From Lachnospiraceae bacterium (GTDB taxonomy: Bacteria; Bacillota; Clostridia; Lachnospirales; Lachnospiraceae), in the NCBI GenBank assembly GCA_021153325.1, contig JAGKTQ010000011.1:1-64000 (forward strand): DNA of 64,000 bases. Reading direction: 5' to 3'. This document shows positions 41,743 to 50,857 of the stretch, piece after piece. Position 1 is the first letter of the stretch, and every line of letters starts with the position of its first letter. The position numbers and the translations under genes are program-made. The notes beneath the pieces are model-generated. The model ran no database searches, was not told where the DNA came from, and saw nothing but the letters and a program-made list of their open reading frames with translations.

Positions 41743-44349
41743 ATGGAGTATGCGAACAAGCAGAAAAAAGGAAATGATGAAACAATCCGCGGAAGAAACG
41801 TTTTAAAGGAAGAGGAAAAGAAATCGCTGCTTACCAGTTTTGGGGAGCAGCTAAACGACCCTCTGATCTATATTCTTTTTGTGGCAGCAGTAGTGTCATT
41901 GCTGCTAAAAGAAATCAGTGATACCGTGATCATTTTGACAGTGATCGTGGTCAATTCTGTAATTGGTGTCATTCAGGAAGGAAAGGCAAAAAGAGCACTG
42001 GATGCCTTAAAACAAATGACCAGTCCTCATGCTCTGCTAAAGAAAAATGGAGACATAACAGAAATCCCTGCGGCAGATTTAATACCGGGCGATGTTGTAT
42101 ATTTGGAAGCGGGCAGACAAGTACCTGCGGATCTGAAATTGACCGAGTCTGTAAATCTGAAAGTGGAGGAAGCGGCACTGACCGGTGAATCGGTGCCGGT
42201 ATGCAAAGATACATGGAAAGAAAATAAAGCATATATGTCTACAAACGTTACCTATGGACGTGGAGAAGGTGTAGTAACGGCAATCGGGATGGACACAGAA
42301 ATAGGAAAGATAGCGGGAATGCTGCAAAATACAAAAGAAGAGGCGACGCCATTGCAAATAAGATTGGCAGACCTTGGAAAAGTACTGAGCGGTGTTTCCG
42401 TTTTTTTATGTGTGCTGCTTTTTCTTATTGCTGTATTACAGAAGCGAGATGTCATGGAAATGCTCATTACGGCAATTTCTCTTGCGGTGGCAGCAGTACC
42501 AGAGGGACTCCCGGCGATTGTCACTATGGTATTGGCTTTCAGTGTATCCCGCATGGTAAAGGTCAACACGATCGTAAAAAGGCTGCCAAGTGTAGAGACC
42601 CTTGGTTGTGTCAGTGTCGTATGTTCTGACAAGACCGGTACATTGACGCAAAATAAAATGACCGTTACCGAATGCTATCTGGATGGAGTGATATGTCGGG
42701 CGGATGCATTGGATTTGGAAAAAAATAAACATTTTTTACAGGGGCTGACGTTGTGTAATGATGGAGAAGTTTCAGACAGGGAGCGAATTGGTGATCCGAC
42801 AGAGCTGGCACTTTTGGATATGACAGGAAAATATGGGATTACGCGAAAAATATTAGAAAGAAATTTTCCCAGATTGAATGAGCTTGCTTTTGATTCCGAA
42901 AGAAAGCGCATGACGACCTTTCATAAAGGAAATACTGGGTTTGTTTCTTATACAAAGGGATCTCCGGAGGAAGTGCTGCGAAATTGTAAGTATTTATTTT
43001 TAAATGGAAAAACAGTTCCCCTAAATGCCGCGCACAGGCAAAATATGGAGAAGGCGTTGACGTATTTTACGGGAAAAGCACTTAGGGTACTTGTGCTTGC
43101 TATGCGAACCGATTTGGATAAAATGAGCGAAGAAAACCTGACTTTTGTAGGAATGGTAGGTATGGCAGACCCGGTACGTCCAGAGGCAGCAGGCGCGGTG
43201 GAACAGTTTCGCTGTGCGGGCGTGAAAACGGTCATGATTACTGGAGACCGGATGGATACCGCATTTGCCATTGCAAAAGAGCTGGGCATTGCACGAAAGA
43301 TGGACGAATGTCTTTCTGGAGAAGATATGCAGGAGATGACGGATACACAATTTCAAAAGAGACTAAAGAACGTACGGGTATTTGCACATGTTTCTCCAGA
43401 ACACAAAGTACGCATTGTGAAAGGCTTTAAGGCAGCAGGCGAGATTGTAGCAATGACGGGGGATGGTGTGAACGATGCCCCTTCTTTAAAAATGGCAGAT
43501 GTGGGAATTGCCATGGGACTTTGCGGAACCGATGTAGCAAAAAATGCTGCAGATATTGTGTTGGTGGACGATAATTTTGCAACGATCACAAAAGCTATTG
43601 CACAGGGCAGGAGCATTTATGAAAATATCAAAAAGTCAGTGTTGTTCTTGTTGTCCTCCAATTTTGGAGAGATCATCACGATGCTTGCCGCGATTTTTAC
43701 GGGGCTTGCTTCGCCTTTGAAGCCATCCCATATTTTATGGATAAATTTGATCACGGATTCCCTTCCGGCACTGGCACTCGGTATTGATATGAATGAAAAT
43801 GAAAACTTTATGCACAGACCGCCCAGGACAAAAAAAGAAAGTTTATTTGCCGGAGGCGGATTAAGCTGTACCTTGTTTTATGGGTGCTTGATCGCGGCGA
43901 TCAGTACTACGGCATTTTTACAGCTGCCAATCTCTATGCTGCGTTCTTCTGGAGCGGGCGTAACGCTAACTGGAATTCGTACGTTGTTGGCAGACACTGC
44001 CATTTTAAGCCGTAGCCAGACGTATGCATTTACGGTGTTGGGCATTTCTCAGTTATTTCATGCTATTGGAATGCGGGATGTGGAAAAATCGGTCTTTCGT
44101 ATGAAGCACTTGGAAAACCGATTGATGATAACTGCTTTTGTAATTGGATTTGCTTTGCAATTATTAGTTACAGAGGTTCCTTATTTTATACAGATGTTTG
44201 GAACGTGTCCGCTCTCTTTGGGAGAATGGGGCATTCTGATATTGCTTGCTGCTATGCCGGTACTTGCACATGAAATTATGCTATGCAATCCAGCGAAAGC
44301 TTTGAAACGAGAGAAAACAGAAAGTGTTAGAAAAGGAGCTTTTGGCTGA
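41743..44349 (+). CDS. Cation-translocating P-type ATPase, Ca2+ type
   Basis: The 868-aa product has the P2-type layout: TGES (147-150) in the actuator domain, PEGLP (253-257) in membrane helix 4, phosphorylation site Asp296 in DKTGTLTQNK, and TGDGVNDAPSLK in the hinge. The PEGLP motif and the NLITDSLPALALG stretch in helix 6 fit Ca2+ or Mn2+ exporters of the SERCA/PMCA-like LMCA group. It likely exports Ca2+ using ATP. The ion cannot be fixed without tests. It lies between the zinc-ribbon protein gene and the S1 protein gene and may not be functionally tied to them. Confidence 0.92.
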   Translation: MEYANKQKKGNDETIRGRNVLKEEEKKSLLTSFGEQLNDPLIYILFVAAVVSLLLKEISDTVIILTVIVVNSVIGVIQEGKAKRALDALKQMTSPHALLKKNGDITEIPAADLIPGDVVYLEAGRQVPADLKLTESVNLKVEEAALTGESVPVCKDTWKENKAYMSTNVTYGRGEGVVTAIGMDTEIGKIAGMLQNTKEEATPLQIRLADLGKVLSGVSVFLCVLLFLIAVLQKRDVMEMLITAISLAVAAVPEGLPAIVTMVLAFSVSRMVKVNTIVKRLPSVETLGCVSVVCSDKTGTLTQNKMTVTECYLDGVICRADALDLEKNKHFLQGLTLCNDGEVSDRERIGDPTELALLDMTGKYGITRKILERNFPRLNELAFDSERKRMTTFHKGNTGFVSYTKGSPEEVLRNCKYLFLNGKTVPLNAAHRQNMEKALTYFTGKALRVLVLAMRTDLDKMSEENLTFVGMVGMADPVRPEAAGAVEQFRCAGVKTVMITGDRMDTAFAIAKELGIARKMDECLSGEDMQEMTDTQFQKRLKNVRVFAHVSPEHKVRIVKGFKAAGEIVAMTGDGVNDAPSLKMADVGIAMGLCGTDVAKNAADIVLVDDNFATITKAIAQGRSIYENIKKSVLFLLSSNFGEIITMLAAIFTGLASPLKPSHILWINLITDSLPALALGIDMNENENFMHRPPRTKKESLFAGGGLSCTLFYGCLIAAISTTAFLQLPISMLRSSGAGVTLTGIRTLLADTAILSRSQTYAFTVLGISQLFHAIGMRDVEKSVFRMKHLENRLMITAFVIGFALQLLVTEVPYFIQMFGTCPLSLGEWGILILLAAMPVLAHEIMLCNPAKALKREKTESVRKGAFG

Positions 44350-44429
44350 TAGATATTGGTTGCTATAAAAACAGACACTGAGTATAATAAGTGTAGTAAA
44401 AAAGAACTTTAAGAGAAGGAGCAGAAGTG

Positions 44430-45353
44430 ATGGCAGAATTAGAAAATACACAGGAAACAATGGCAGATTTTGCAACAGAACTGGAAGCGTCATTCCGCAA
44501 GATCGAAGAGGGAGACATTATAAGAGGAACGGTCATTGCCGTTTCAGAAGAAGAGGTCATTGTAGATTTAAAATATTATGCACAGGGTATTTTGAAAGCA
44601 GAGGATTTTAGTAATGATCCTGATTTTGCAGTTCTGGAACAGATAAAGATTGGTGATGAAATCGAAGCAGCTGTCATCAGCATGGATGATGGTAATGGAA
44701 ATATCCGCTTATCCAAAAAAGAGGCAAATGAAGTACTTGGTTGGGAAACATTGCAAAATTATATGGAAGAGGAAACCGAACTTACTGTAAAAGTGAAAGA
44801 GGCAGTAAATGGCGGAGTCGTAGCTTATCTGGAAGGCATTCGCGGCTTTATTCCGGCATCGCAGCTTGCGCTTACTTATGTGGAAGATTTGGAGAGCTAC
44901 TGTGGAAAAACACTTGCTGTTAGAGTGATCATGGTGGATAAGGAAAAAGAAAAACTGATTCTTTCTGCAAAGGTTATTGAAAAAGAAAAAGCAGCAGAGG
45001 AACAAAACCATAAAATTTCCATGATAGTTCCGGGCAGCATTTTGGAAGGAACGGTAGAAAATCTGACAAATTACGGTGCTTTTGTGGCATTACAGGATGG
45101 ACTTTCCGGGTTAGTGCATATTTCTGAAATCTGCACGAAACGTATCCGTAAACCTTCGGAAGTTTTAGCCGTTGGGGATAAAGTGCGTGTGAAAGTACTG
45201 CATACGAGAGATAATAAGATCAGCTTAAGCATAAAGGCAGTAGACGAAGAGATGGCTACAGACAACATTGAGGATGCAGAAGGCTACGAATACAGTTCTG
45301 GAGAAGAAGCAACTACTACGTTGGGAGATTTGTTCAAAAATTTGAAGTTTTAA
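44430..45353 (+). CDS. S1 RNA-binding domain protein (three S1 repeats)
   Basis: The 307-aa product has three S1 OB-folds, at about residues 28-95 (GDIIRGTVIAVSEEEVIVDL), 112-180 (VNGGVVAYLEGIRGFIPASQ) and 198-268 (GSILEGTVENLTNYGAFVAL), then an acidic tail. This is the short S1-like protein of Clostridia that replaces the longer ribosomal protein S1 of Gram-negatives. It binds mRNA and may help translation initiation. AAGGAG is upstream of ATG 44430. It ends 22 bases before the VWA gene, so those could be co-transcribed. Confidence 0.88.
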   Translation: MAELENTQETMADFATELEASFRKIEEGDIIRGTVIAVSEEEVIVDLKYYAQGILKAEDFSNDPDFAVLEQIKIGDEIEAAVISMDDGNGNIRLSKKEANEVLGWETLQNYMEEETELTVKVKEAVNGGVVAYLEGIRGFIPASQLALTYVEDLESYCGKTLAVRVIMVDKEKEKLILSAKVIEKEKAAEEQNHKISMIVPGSILEGTVENLTNYGAFVALQDGLSGLVHISEICTKRIRKPSEVLAVGDKVRVKVLHTRDNKISLSIKAVDEEMATDNIEDAEGYEYSSGEEATTTLGDLFKNLKF

Positions 45354-45375
45354 ACAAAGGAAAGGCAGAGATGAC

Positions 45376-46716
45376 ATGCAGGAGGCAAAAGGGACAGTAG
45401 ACTTGAGAAAACAGAAAGAAATAGAGCAGCTTGCAGGAAAGGTGTTGTCTCTTGCCCGAGACAGCATCGTTGTCAATATGCGTTTTATGGATGTTGCGCT
45501 GGCAGGGTTAGTTCCTGTTCCAAGACAAAACTTAGGATGTATTTATTGTGACGGTGTGTCTTTTTATTATGATCCTGTTCTGGTGTTAAAGAGCTATAAG
45601 GAAGATCCCAATTCTATTGTGCACATGTACATGCATGTGTTGTTTCACTGCATTTTTTATCATCAGTTTCAGTATGCAAAAATAGAGAGGGAATACTGGG
45701 ATCTGGCAGTTGATATTGCGGTAGAAAATACGGTGCTAGAAATGGGACTTACGGCTTCTGCTATGCAAAAGGATAGAGAACGCTTGGAAAAGCTTCGGAT
45801 CTTGAAGAAAAATGTAGGAGGCCTGACGGCAGAAAAGCTATATCGGTACTTTCGGATCAATCCTCTGAGTGAGGATGGAAAAGCGGAGCTTACTTCGCTT
45901 TTTAAAGTGGACGAGCATAGTTTTTGGGCGGTAGAAGAGTTAGAAGTAAATGCCGAGCAGTGGAAAAAGATCAGTGAACGCATTAAGGCGGATCTGAAGA
46001 CTTTTTCCAAGGATAAAAATAATTCCGAGAGTCTGGAAGCAAACTTAAGTGAGGCAACAAAGGAACGATACGATTATGCGGATATTCTCAGACGTTTCAC
46101 TGTCATGGGAGAAGAAAGCAGCGTAAATGATGAGGAGTTTGATTATATTTATTATACATACGGGTTAGCGCGATACGGAAATATGCCGTTAGTGGAACCG
46201 TTGGAGTATAAGGAATTTCATAAAATCCGTGACTTTGCTATTGTATTGGATACGTCTGCATCCTGCCGTAATGAAACGTTACAGTCGTTTTTGCAAAAGA
46301 CGTATTCTATTTTGAAAAGTACGGAGCATTTTTTTCAAAAGATAAATGTGCACATTATTCAGTGTGATAATGAAGTGCAGAGTGATACAAAAATTACTTG
46401 TGACAGCGACTTTGATGCATTTTTGAAAAATGGAAAACTGCAGGGATTTGGAGGTACGGATTTCCGACCGGCATTTGATTATGTGGACAGCCTTTGCGAA
46501 AAGGGTGAGTTCGAAAATTTGAAGGGTTTGATCTATTTTACAGACGGGTTTGGTATTTATCCAGAAAGGATGCCAGAATACAACACCATTTTTGTATTTT
46601 TGGATGAGGATAATACAAGACCGCAAGTGCCTGTCTGGGCAATCAAAGTGGTATTGGAACCGGAACAGTTACAACAGGAAGAGGCAGGAAAGACGGAGGT
46701 TATGGATGAATATTAA
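45376..46716 (+). CDS. Zincin-like DUF2201 / VWA domain protein
   Basis: The 446-aa product has an N-terminal putative metallopeptidase-like part (HMYMHVLFHCIFYHQF, with His83, His87, His91 and His96, and then WDLAVDIAVE with Asp109 and Asp113), the DUF2201 pattern. The classical HExxH glutamate is absent, so catalysis is uncertain. A C-terminal von Willebrand A domain follows, with MIDAS residues DTSAS (Asp292-Ser296), GGTD (Thr361, Asp362) and FTDG (Asp390). VWA proteins coded beside MoxR ATPases usually act as their metal-dependent partner. Its stop overlaps the MoxR start by 11 bases, so the two proteins are coupled. Confidence 0.82.
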   Translation: MQEAKGTVDLRKQKEIEQLAGKVLSLARDSIVVNMRFMDVALAGLVPVPRQNLGCIYCDGVSFYYDPVLVLKSYKEDPNSIVHMYMHVLFHCIFYHQFQYAKIEREYWDLAVDIAVENTVLEMGLTASAMQKDRERLEKLRILKKNVGGLTAEKLYRYFRINPLSEDGKAELTSLFKVDEHSFWAVEELEVNAEQWKKISERIKADLKTFSKDKNNSESLEANLSEATKERYDYADILRRFTVMGEESSVNDEEFDYIYYTYGLARYGNMPLVEPLEYKEFHKIRDFAIVLDTSASCRNETLQSFLQKTYSILKSTEHFFQKINVHIIQCDNEVQSDTKITCDSDFDAFLKNGKLQGFGGTDFRPAFDYVDSLCEKGEFENLKGLIYFTDGFGIYPERMPEYNTIFVFLDEDNTRPQVPVWAIKVVLEPEQLQQEEAGKTEVMDEY

Positions 46717-48232
46717 GCAGGCGAAGGAATATATAAAAGATTCTGTTGTTCTTTATTTGAAAAAGGATCAATTTGACGAATACAAAATACCAGTAGTCAG
46801 ACAGCGGCCGATTTTTCTTTTGGGAGCACCCGGTATCGGAAAGACAGCCGTGATGGAGCAGATCGCGCAGGAGATGGGCATTGCGCTTGTTTCCTATTCT
46901 ATGACTCATCATACAAGGCAGTCTGCTCTGGGACTTCCCTTTATCCGACACAAAGAATATGGGGATGAAGAATTTGATGTATCAGAATATACCATGAGTG
47001 AGATCATTTCTTCTATTTATGAGACTATGGAAGAAAGCGGTGTCAAAGAAGGTATTTTATTTTTGGATGAAATAAATTGTGTTTCCGAAACACTTTCGCC
47101 ATCCATGCTTCAATTTTTGCAGTATAAGGTCTTTGGCAGACATAAAGTACCGGAAGGCTGGGTCATTGTCACTGCCGGAAATCCACCGGAATACAATAAG
47201 TCCGTCCGGGAATTTGATGTAGCTACATTAGACAGACTTCGTGTGATGGAGGTTTCACCGGATTTTGCAGTCTGGAAAGAATATGCACAGGAAAGCGGAG
47301 TCCATCCGGCAGTCATAAACTTTTTGGAGTTAAAAAAAGAATATTTTTATGCAGTGGAAACAACGGTCAAGGGAAGAAGCTATGTGACTGCAAGAGGCTG
47401 GGAAGACTTGTCAGAAATCCTGCTGCTCTATGAGGCAGAAAAGAAAAAAGCAGATGAAACACTGGTCGGACAATATATCCGAAATGAGCGGATCGTAAAG
47501 GAATTTACTGCTTATTATGATCTGTATAATAAATACAAACAGGACTATCGAATCGAGGAAATTCTTGCCGGACATCCTTCGGAAGTGGCAAAAGAAAAGG
47601 CAAAAAAGGCAGCCTTTGATGAGCGGCTATCCCTGCTTTCCATGTTGCTTGACAAAGTGACTGATGGCATGCGGGAAGTAATGGAAGCTTCAGATTATTT
47701 AAGCGATTTGATGGCACCTTTGAAAGCTTTAAAACAGGCAGTGGAAAAAGGAAATGCATGCAATTCTGCAGCAGAGGTGAGTCTGATGTTGGAAAAACAG
47801 ACGCATGCAAGAGTGCAGGTGCTGAAATCGAAGCAGAAAGCAAACGCTCTGTCAAACAGCGAACGCAGAAAGCACAAACAAGTCATTGCTTTTTTGGAAG
47901 GGGCAGGAAGAGAGCTCTATCTTGGAGAAGAGAAGTCGGGAGAGGAAGCATTTGCGGTCATAAAATCTAAATTTGACGCAGAAGTCCTGCAGATGAAAGC
48001 ACGTACAGAGCAGATAAAAGTGCAGCTGCATTTTCTGTTTGCTTTCGTAGAAGAGGTTTTCATGGAGGGGAATGAAATGCTCGTTCTTGTCACCGAACTG
48101 ACGGTAAATACTTATGCGGCGAAGTTCATTGCCAGATTTGGCAGTGAGGATTATCAAAAGCATAATCAGGAACTGATGCTGACAGAGCGACAGAACGATA
48201 TGATGGAACAGATTAAAAATCTGGAAATATAA
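46706..48232 (+). CDS. MoxR-like AAA+ ATPase
   Basis: The 508-aa product has Walker A GAPGIGKT (40-47), Walker B ILFLDEIN (117-124), and the sensor-1 AGNPPEYNKS with the ATLDRL arginine finger, a MoxR-type order. Residues 285-508 form a long helical extension with two coiled coils, larger than in standard 300-aa MoxR proteins. ATG 46706 has GGAGG upstream and overlaps the VWA gene end. MoxR/VWA pairs act as chaperone-like remodelers, for example in metal insertion. The client may be the LRR protein encoded 15 bases downstream or the zinc-ribbon protein upstream; this is inference. Confidence 0.88.
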   Translation: MNIKQAKEYIKDSVVLYLKKDQFDEYKIPVVRQRPIFLLGAPGIGKTAVMEQIAQEMGIALVSYSMTHHTRQSALGLPFIRHKEYGDEEFDVSEYTMSEIISSIYETMEESGVKEGILFLDEINCVSETLSPSMLQFLQYKVFGRHKVPEGWVIVTAGNPPEYNKSVREFDVATLDRLRVMEVSPDFAVWKEYAQESGVHPAVINFLELKKEYFYAVETTVKGRSYVTARGWEDLSEILLLYEAEKKKADETLVGQYIRNERIVKEFTAYYDLYNKYKQDYRIEEILAGHPSEVAKEKAKKAAFDERLSLLSMLLDKVTDGMREVMEASDYLSDLMAPLKALKQAVEKGNACNSAAEVSLMLEKQTHARVQVLKSKQKANALSNSERRKHKQVIAFLEGAGRELYLGEEKSGEEAFAVIKSKFDAEVLQMKARTEQIKVQLHFLFAFVEEVFMEGNEMLVLVTELTVNTYAAKFIARFGSEDYQKHNQELMLTERQNDMMEQIKNLEI

Positions 48233-48247
48233 AGCGGAGAAGTAAAC

Positions 48248-49153
48248 ATGATGGCATATGATAAACGGCAGGGAGACCTTACCTATCGTATTGTGGGAGA
48301 GAAGGTTGTTATTACCGGTTATGACGGCAAAGAAAGTGAATTAGAGATTCCGGCTCTTATAGAAGAAAAACCGGTCAGCAGAATTGGGAAAAAAGCATTC
48401 CTAAGTTGTAAAAGTCTTTTAAAGGTAATCTTGCCTGCATCCATAGAAAGCTTAGAGGAGTGGGCATTCGCATATTGCAGTAATCTGCAGAGTGTGCTAC
48501 TGCCTAAAAAGAAACTAGAATTTGGAAAAGGCGTATTTTTTTATTGTGACCATTTAAAGGAAATCTGTGCAGTTTCTGATAAAGAGCAAGTGGTTAACAG
48601 GGAGCAGATCCATCCATGGGCACTTTTAGGAGCCGTTCCTGTATATATGGATGCAGAATATCTGTTGACACCATGGGAAGCAGAAGAAGTACATTGGATT
48701 GAAAAATGGGATGCAAGAATGTGGAATATTTTGCAGGCGGAGGATGGTGAGGGCTACAGTAAAGTGGTCCTTTGCGGAGAAGAGGATTTAAGTGCAAGCT
48801 ACGAGGAATTTGTAGAGAAAAAGCGACAAAGAAAAGCAGAGCTTGCTTTTATCCGTCTGATGAATGCCTATTGCCTGAGTGAGGAAAAGAAAGAGAAACT
48901 GCTTCGGTTTGTACAGGAGCATACAAAAGGCTGTGAATCGGAGGCGGCATGGGAAGTAGTAAAGCAGCATGGGGATGAAAAAGCTTATTTTGAGATCTTT
49001 ACGGAAACGGGCTGCCTGACAGAAGAAAACTTCGATGCCGTGTTGGAGGATCTGGGTCAGTACCACGCGGAAATGAAAGCTTTTTTTATGCGCTATAAAG
49101 AAAACCATATGAAAAAAGAAGACTTCTTTGATTCGCTGTCTCTTGATTTTTAA
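48248..49153 (+). CDS. Cytosolic leucine-rich-repeat (BspA/LRR_5-like) protein
   Basis: The 301-aa product has about four LRR_5 (BspA-type) repeats at residues 15-115 (SRIGKKAFLSCKSLLKVILP, SLEEWAFAYCSNLQSVLLP). A helical C-terminal half without a recognised fold follows. It has no signal peptide, unlike most BspA-like surface proteins, so it is expected to be intracellular. It is 15 bases downstream of the MoxR gene. It could recognise a target protein for the MoxR/VWA remodeler, an inference from LRR function and gene order. Confidence 0.78.
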   Translation: MMAYDKRQGDLTYRIVGEKVVITGYDGKESELEIPALIEEKPVSRIGKKAFLSCKSLLKVILPASIESLEEWAFAYCSNLQSVLLPKKKLEFGKGVFFYCDHLKEICAVSDKEQVVNREQIHPWALLGAVPVYMDAEYLLTPWEAEEVHWIEKWDARMWNILQAEDGEGYSKVVLCGEEDLSASYEEFVEKKRQRKAELAFIRLMNAYCLSEEKKEKLLRFVQEHTKGCESEAAWEVVKQHGDEKAYFEIFTETGCLTEENFDAVLEDLGQYHAEMKAFFMRYKENHMKKEDFFDSLSLDF

Positions 49154-49227
49154 GTATAGAAGAAATGTTATCTATATTTTTTTCAAAACTATCCATACTA
49201 AAGAAAAAAGAAAAGGAGTATGGATGT

Positions 49228-49446
49228 ATGATAAACAGTAATGGGACAGGCGGAGCGTTTTTTGAGGGAGTTCCTTTAGGATTTGGTATGGCACTTGCCA
49301 TGAATGAAAAAGCACTTAACAGCTATGCAAAGCTGACAGAGGCAGAGAAGGAAGAAGTGATCAAGCAAAGTCGAGGTGCAAGGTCCAAGGCGGAGATGGA
49401 GCATATTGTAAATTCCATTGCGGAGCGCGAAAGTACAGCAGGGTAG
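49228..49446 (+). CDS. Small conserved-looking protein, unknown function
   Basis: The 72-aa product begins INSNGTGGAFFEGVPLGFGM and continues with an amphipathic helix rich in Lys/Glu (KLTEAEKEEVIKQSRGARSK). AAGGAG precedes ATG 49228. The gene is 75 bases after the LRR gene, on the same strand. Similar short proteins with a glycine-rich start are common in Lachnospiraceae, but I know no function. It may be the last member of the AAA+/VWA/LRR unit. Confidence 0.6.
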   Translation: MINSNGTGGAFFEGVPLGFGMALAMNEKALNSYAKLTEAEKEEVIKQSRGARSKAEMEHIVNSIAERESTAG

Positions 49447-49514
49447 TCAACTTTTTTCGAAAATTTTTAGTCTATAAAGAAGAAAGTTCACAAATACTTA
49501 AGAAGCTGCATCGT

Positions 49515-49543
49515 TGTATTAATCCAAGAAATATGGTAACATT
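49515..49543 (+). promoter_or_regulatory. Promoter of the UDP-sugar operon
   Basis: TTGTAT (49515-49520) and TAACAT (49538-49543) are separated by 17 bases, with TG one base before the -10 box (extended -10). It lies 66 bases upstream of the pyrophosphorylase start. Confidence 0.6.
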
Positions 49544-49609
49544 TACTAAAGTTTCCTATTTTGAAGTAGTTAAAAAGGGAAAAGAAACAAGGGAAAGGGC
49601 GAATAAGAA

Positions 49610-50839
49610 ATGATGAATTTCGAAGAAGCAAAAAGCAAGTTAGAAAAGTATGATCAGCTTCATGTGCTGAAATACTATGATGAATTGACAGATGGGGAAA
49701 AAGAAGGACTTTTACAACAAATAGAAGAGACCGATTTTGAAGTCTTGAAATTTTGTGCTAAAAAGGATGAGCTTGCGGGGAAGGGAAAAATTGAACCGCT
49801 TGCTGCAATGCAGTTAGATACGATTGAGCAAAACAGAGAAAAATTTGAAAAAATCGGTATGGAAGCTATCAAAGCCGGAAAAATAGGTGCGGTGCTTTTG
49901 GCAGGCGGAATGGGCACAAGACTTGGTTCTGATGATCCAAAGGGTATGTACAATATTGGTTTGACGAAAGATGTTTATATTTTTCAAAGATTGATCGAGA
50001 ACTTGATGGATGTAGTAAAAAGAGCCGATGCATGGATTCCTCTCTTTATTATGACGAGTGATAAGAACAACGATGCAACGATCAGCTTTTTAAATGAGCA
50101 TGAATTTTTCGGATATAATGCAGATTATGTAACTTTCTTTAAACAGGAAATGGCTCCTGCTGCAGATTATAACGGCAAAGTATATATGGAAGCCAAAAAT
50201 AAAATTTCCACCTCACCGAATGGAAATGGTGGTTGGTTTTCATCCATGAATAACTGTGGTGTATTAAAGCAGGTTCGTGAAAGCGGAATAGAATGGTTGA
50301 ATGTATTTTCCGTAGATAATGTATTACAGCGTATTGCAGATCCTTGCTTTATAGGGGCAACGATCGATGCAGACTGTGCGGTAAGCTCTAAGGTAGTAAG
50401 GAAAAATGCACCGGATGAGAAGGTTGGCGTTATGTGTCTGGAAGATGGAAAACCATCCATTGTAGAGTATTATGAGTTGACAGAAGAGCTTATGAATGCC
50501 AAAGATGAAAAGGGAGAACCGGCATACAATTACGGAGTTATTTTGAATTACCTGTTCCGTGAGAAAGATCTGGAAGAGCTTTTAGCAAAAGAATTACCGC
50601 TTCATATTGTGGAAAAGAAAATTGCTTATATTGATGAAAATGCAAATCTGATCAAGCCGGAAGAACCGAATGGATACAAGTTTGAAAATTTAGTACTGGA
50701 TATGATCCATAAGCTGGACAGCTGTTTACCATTTGAGGTAGTAAGAAACAAAGAATTTGCACCGATCAAAAACAAAACAGGTGTAGATTCTGTAGAAAGT
50801 GCAAGAGAGCTTTTGAAAGAGAATGGATTTACTTTATAA
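49610..50839 (+). CDS. UDPGP-type UTP:sugar-1-phosphate uridylyltransferase
   Basis: The 409-aa product has the nucleotide loop LLAGGMGTRLGSDDPKGMYN (about 96-115), PLFIMTSDKNNDATISFL and NNCGVLKQV, all typical of eukaryote-like UDP-sugar pyrophosphorylases (UDPGP family). It makes UDP-glucose, UDP-galactose or UDP-GlcNAc from the sugar-1-phosphate and UTP. The neighbouring galE suggests UDP-glucose/UDP-galactose in a Leloir-type route, or wall-sugar supply. Starts at 49610 and 49613 are both possible. It is unlike the usual GalU proteins. Confidence 0.85.
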   Translation: MMNFEEAKSKLEKYDQLHVLKYYDELTDGEKEGLLQQIEETDFEVLKFCAKKDELAGKGKIEPLAAMQLDTIEQNREKFEKIGMEAIKAGKIGAVLLAGGMGTRLGSDDPKGMYNIGLTKDVYIFQRLIENLMDVVKRADAWIPLFIMTSDKNNDATISFLNEHEFFGYNADYVTFFKQEMAPAADYNGKVYMEAKNKISTSPNGNGGWFSSMNNCGVLKQVRESGIEWLNVFSVDNVLQRIADPCFIGATIDADCAVSSKVVRKNAPDEKVGVMCLEDGKPSIVEYYELTEELMNAKDEKGEPAYNYGVILNYLFREKDLEELLAKELPLHIVEKKIAYIDENANLIKPEEPNGYKFENLVLDMIHKLDSCLPFEVVRNKEFAPIKNKTGVDSVESARELLKENGFTL

Positions 50840-50857
50840 AGCAGAATGGAGGACATT

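Noticed and set aside
46550..46705. N-terminal extension of the MoxR frame
   Set aside because: It overlaps the VWA gene and has no family match. GGAGG before ATG 46706 fixes the start.
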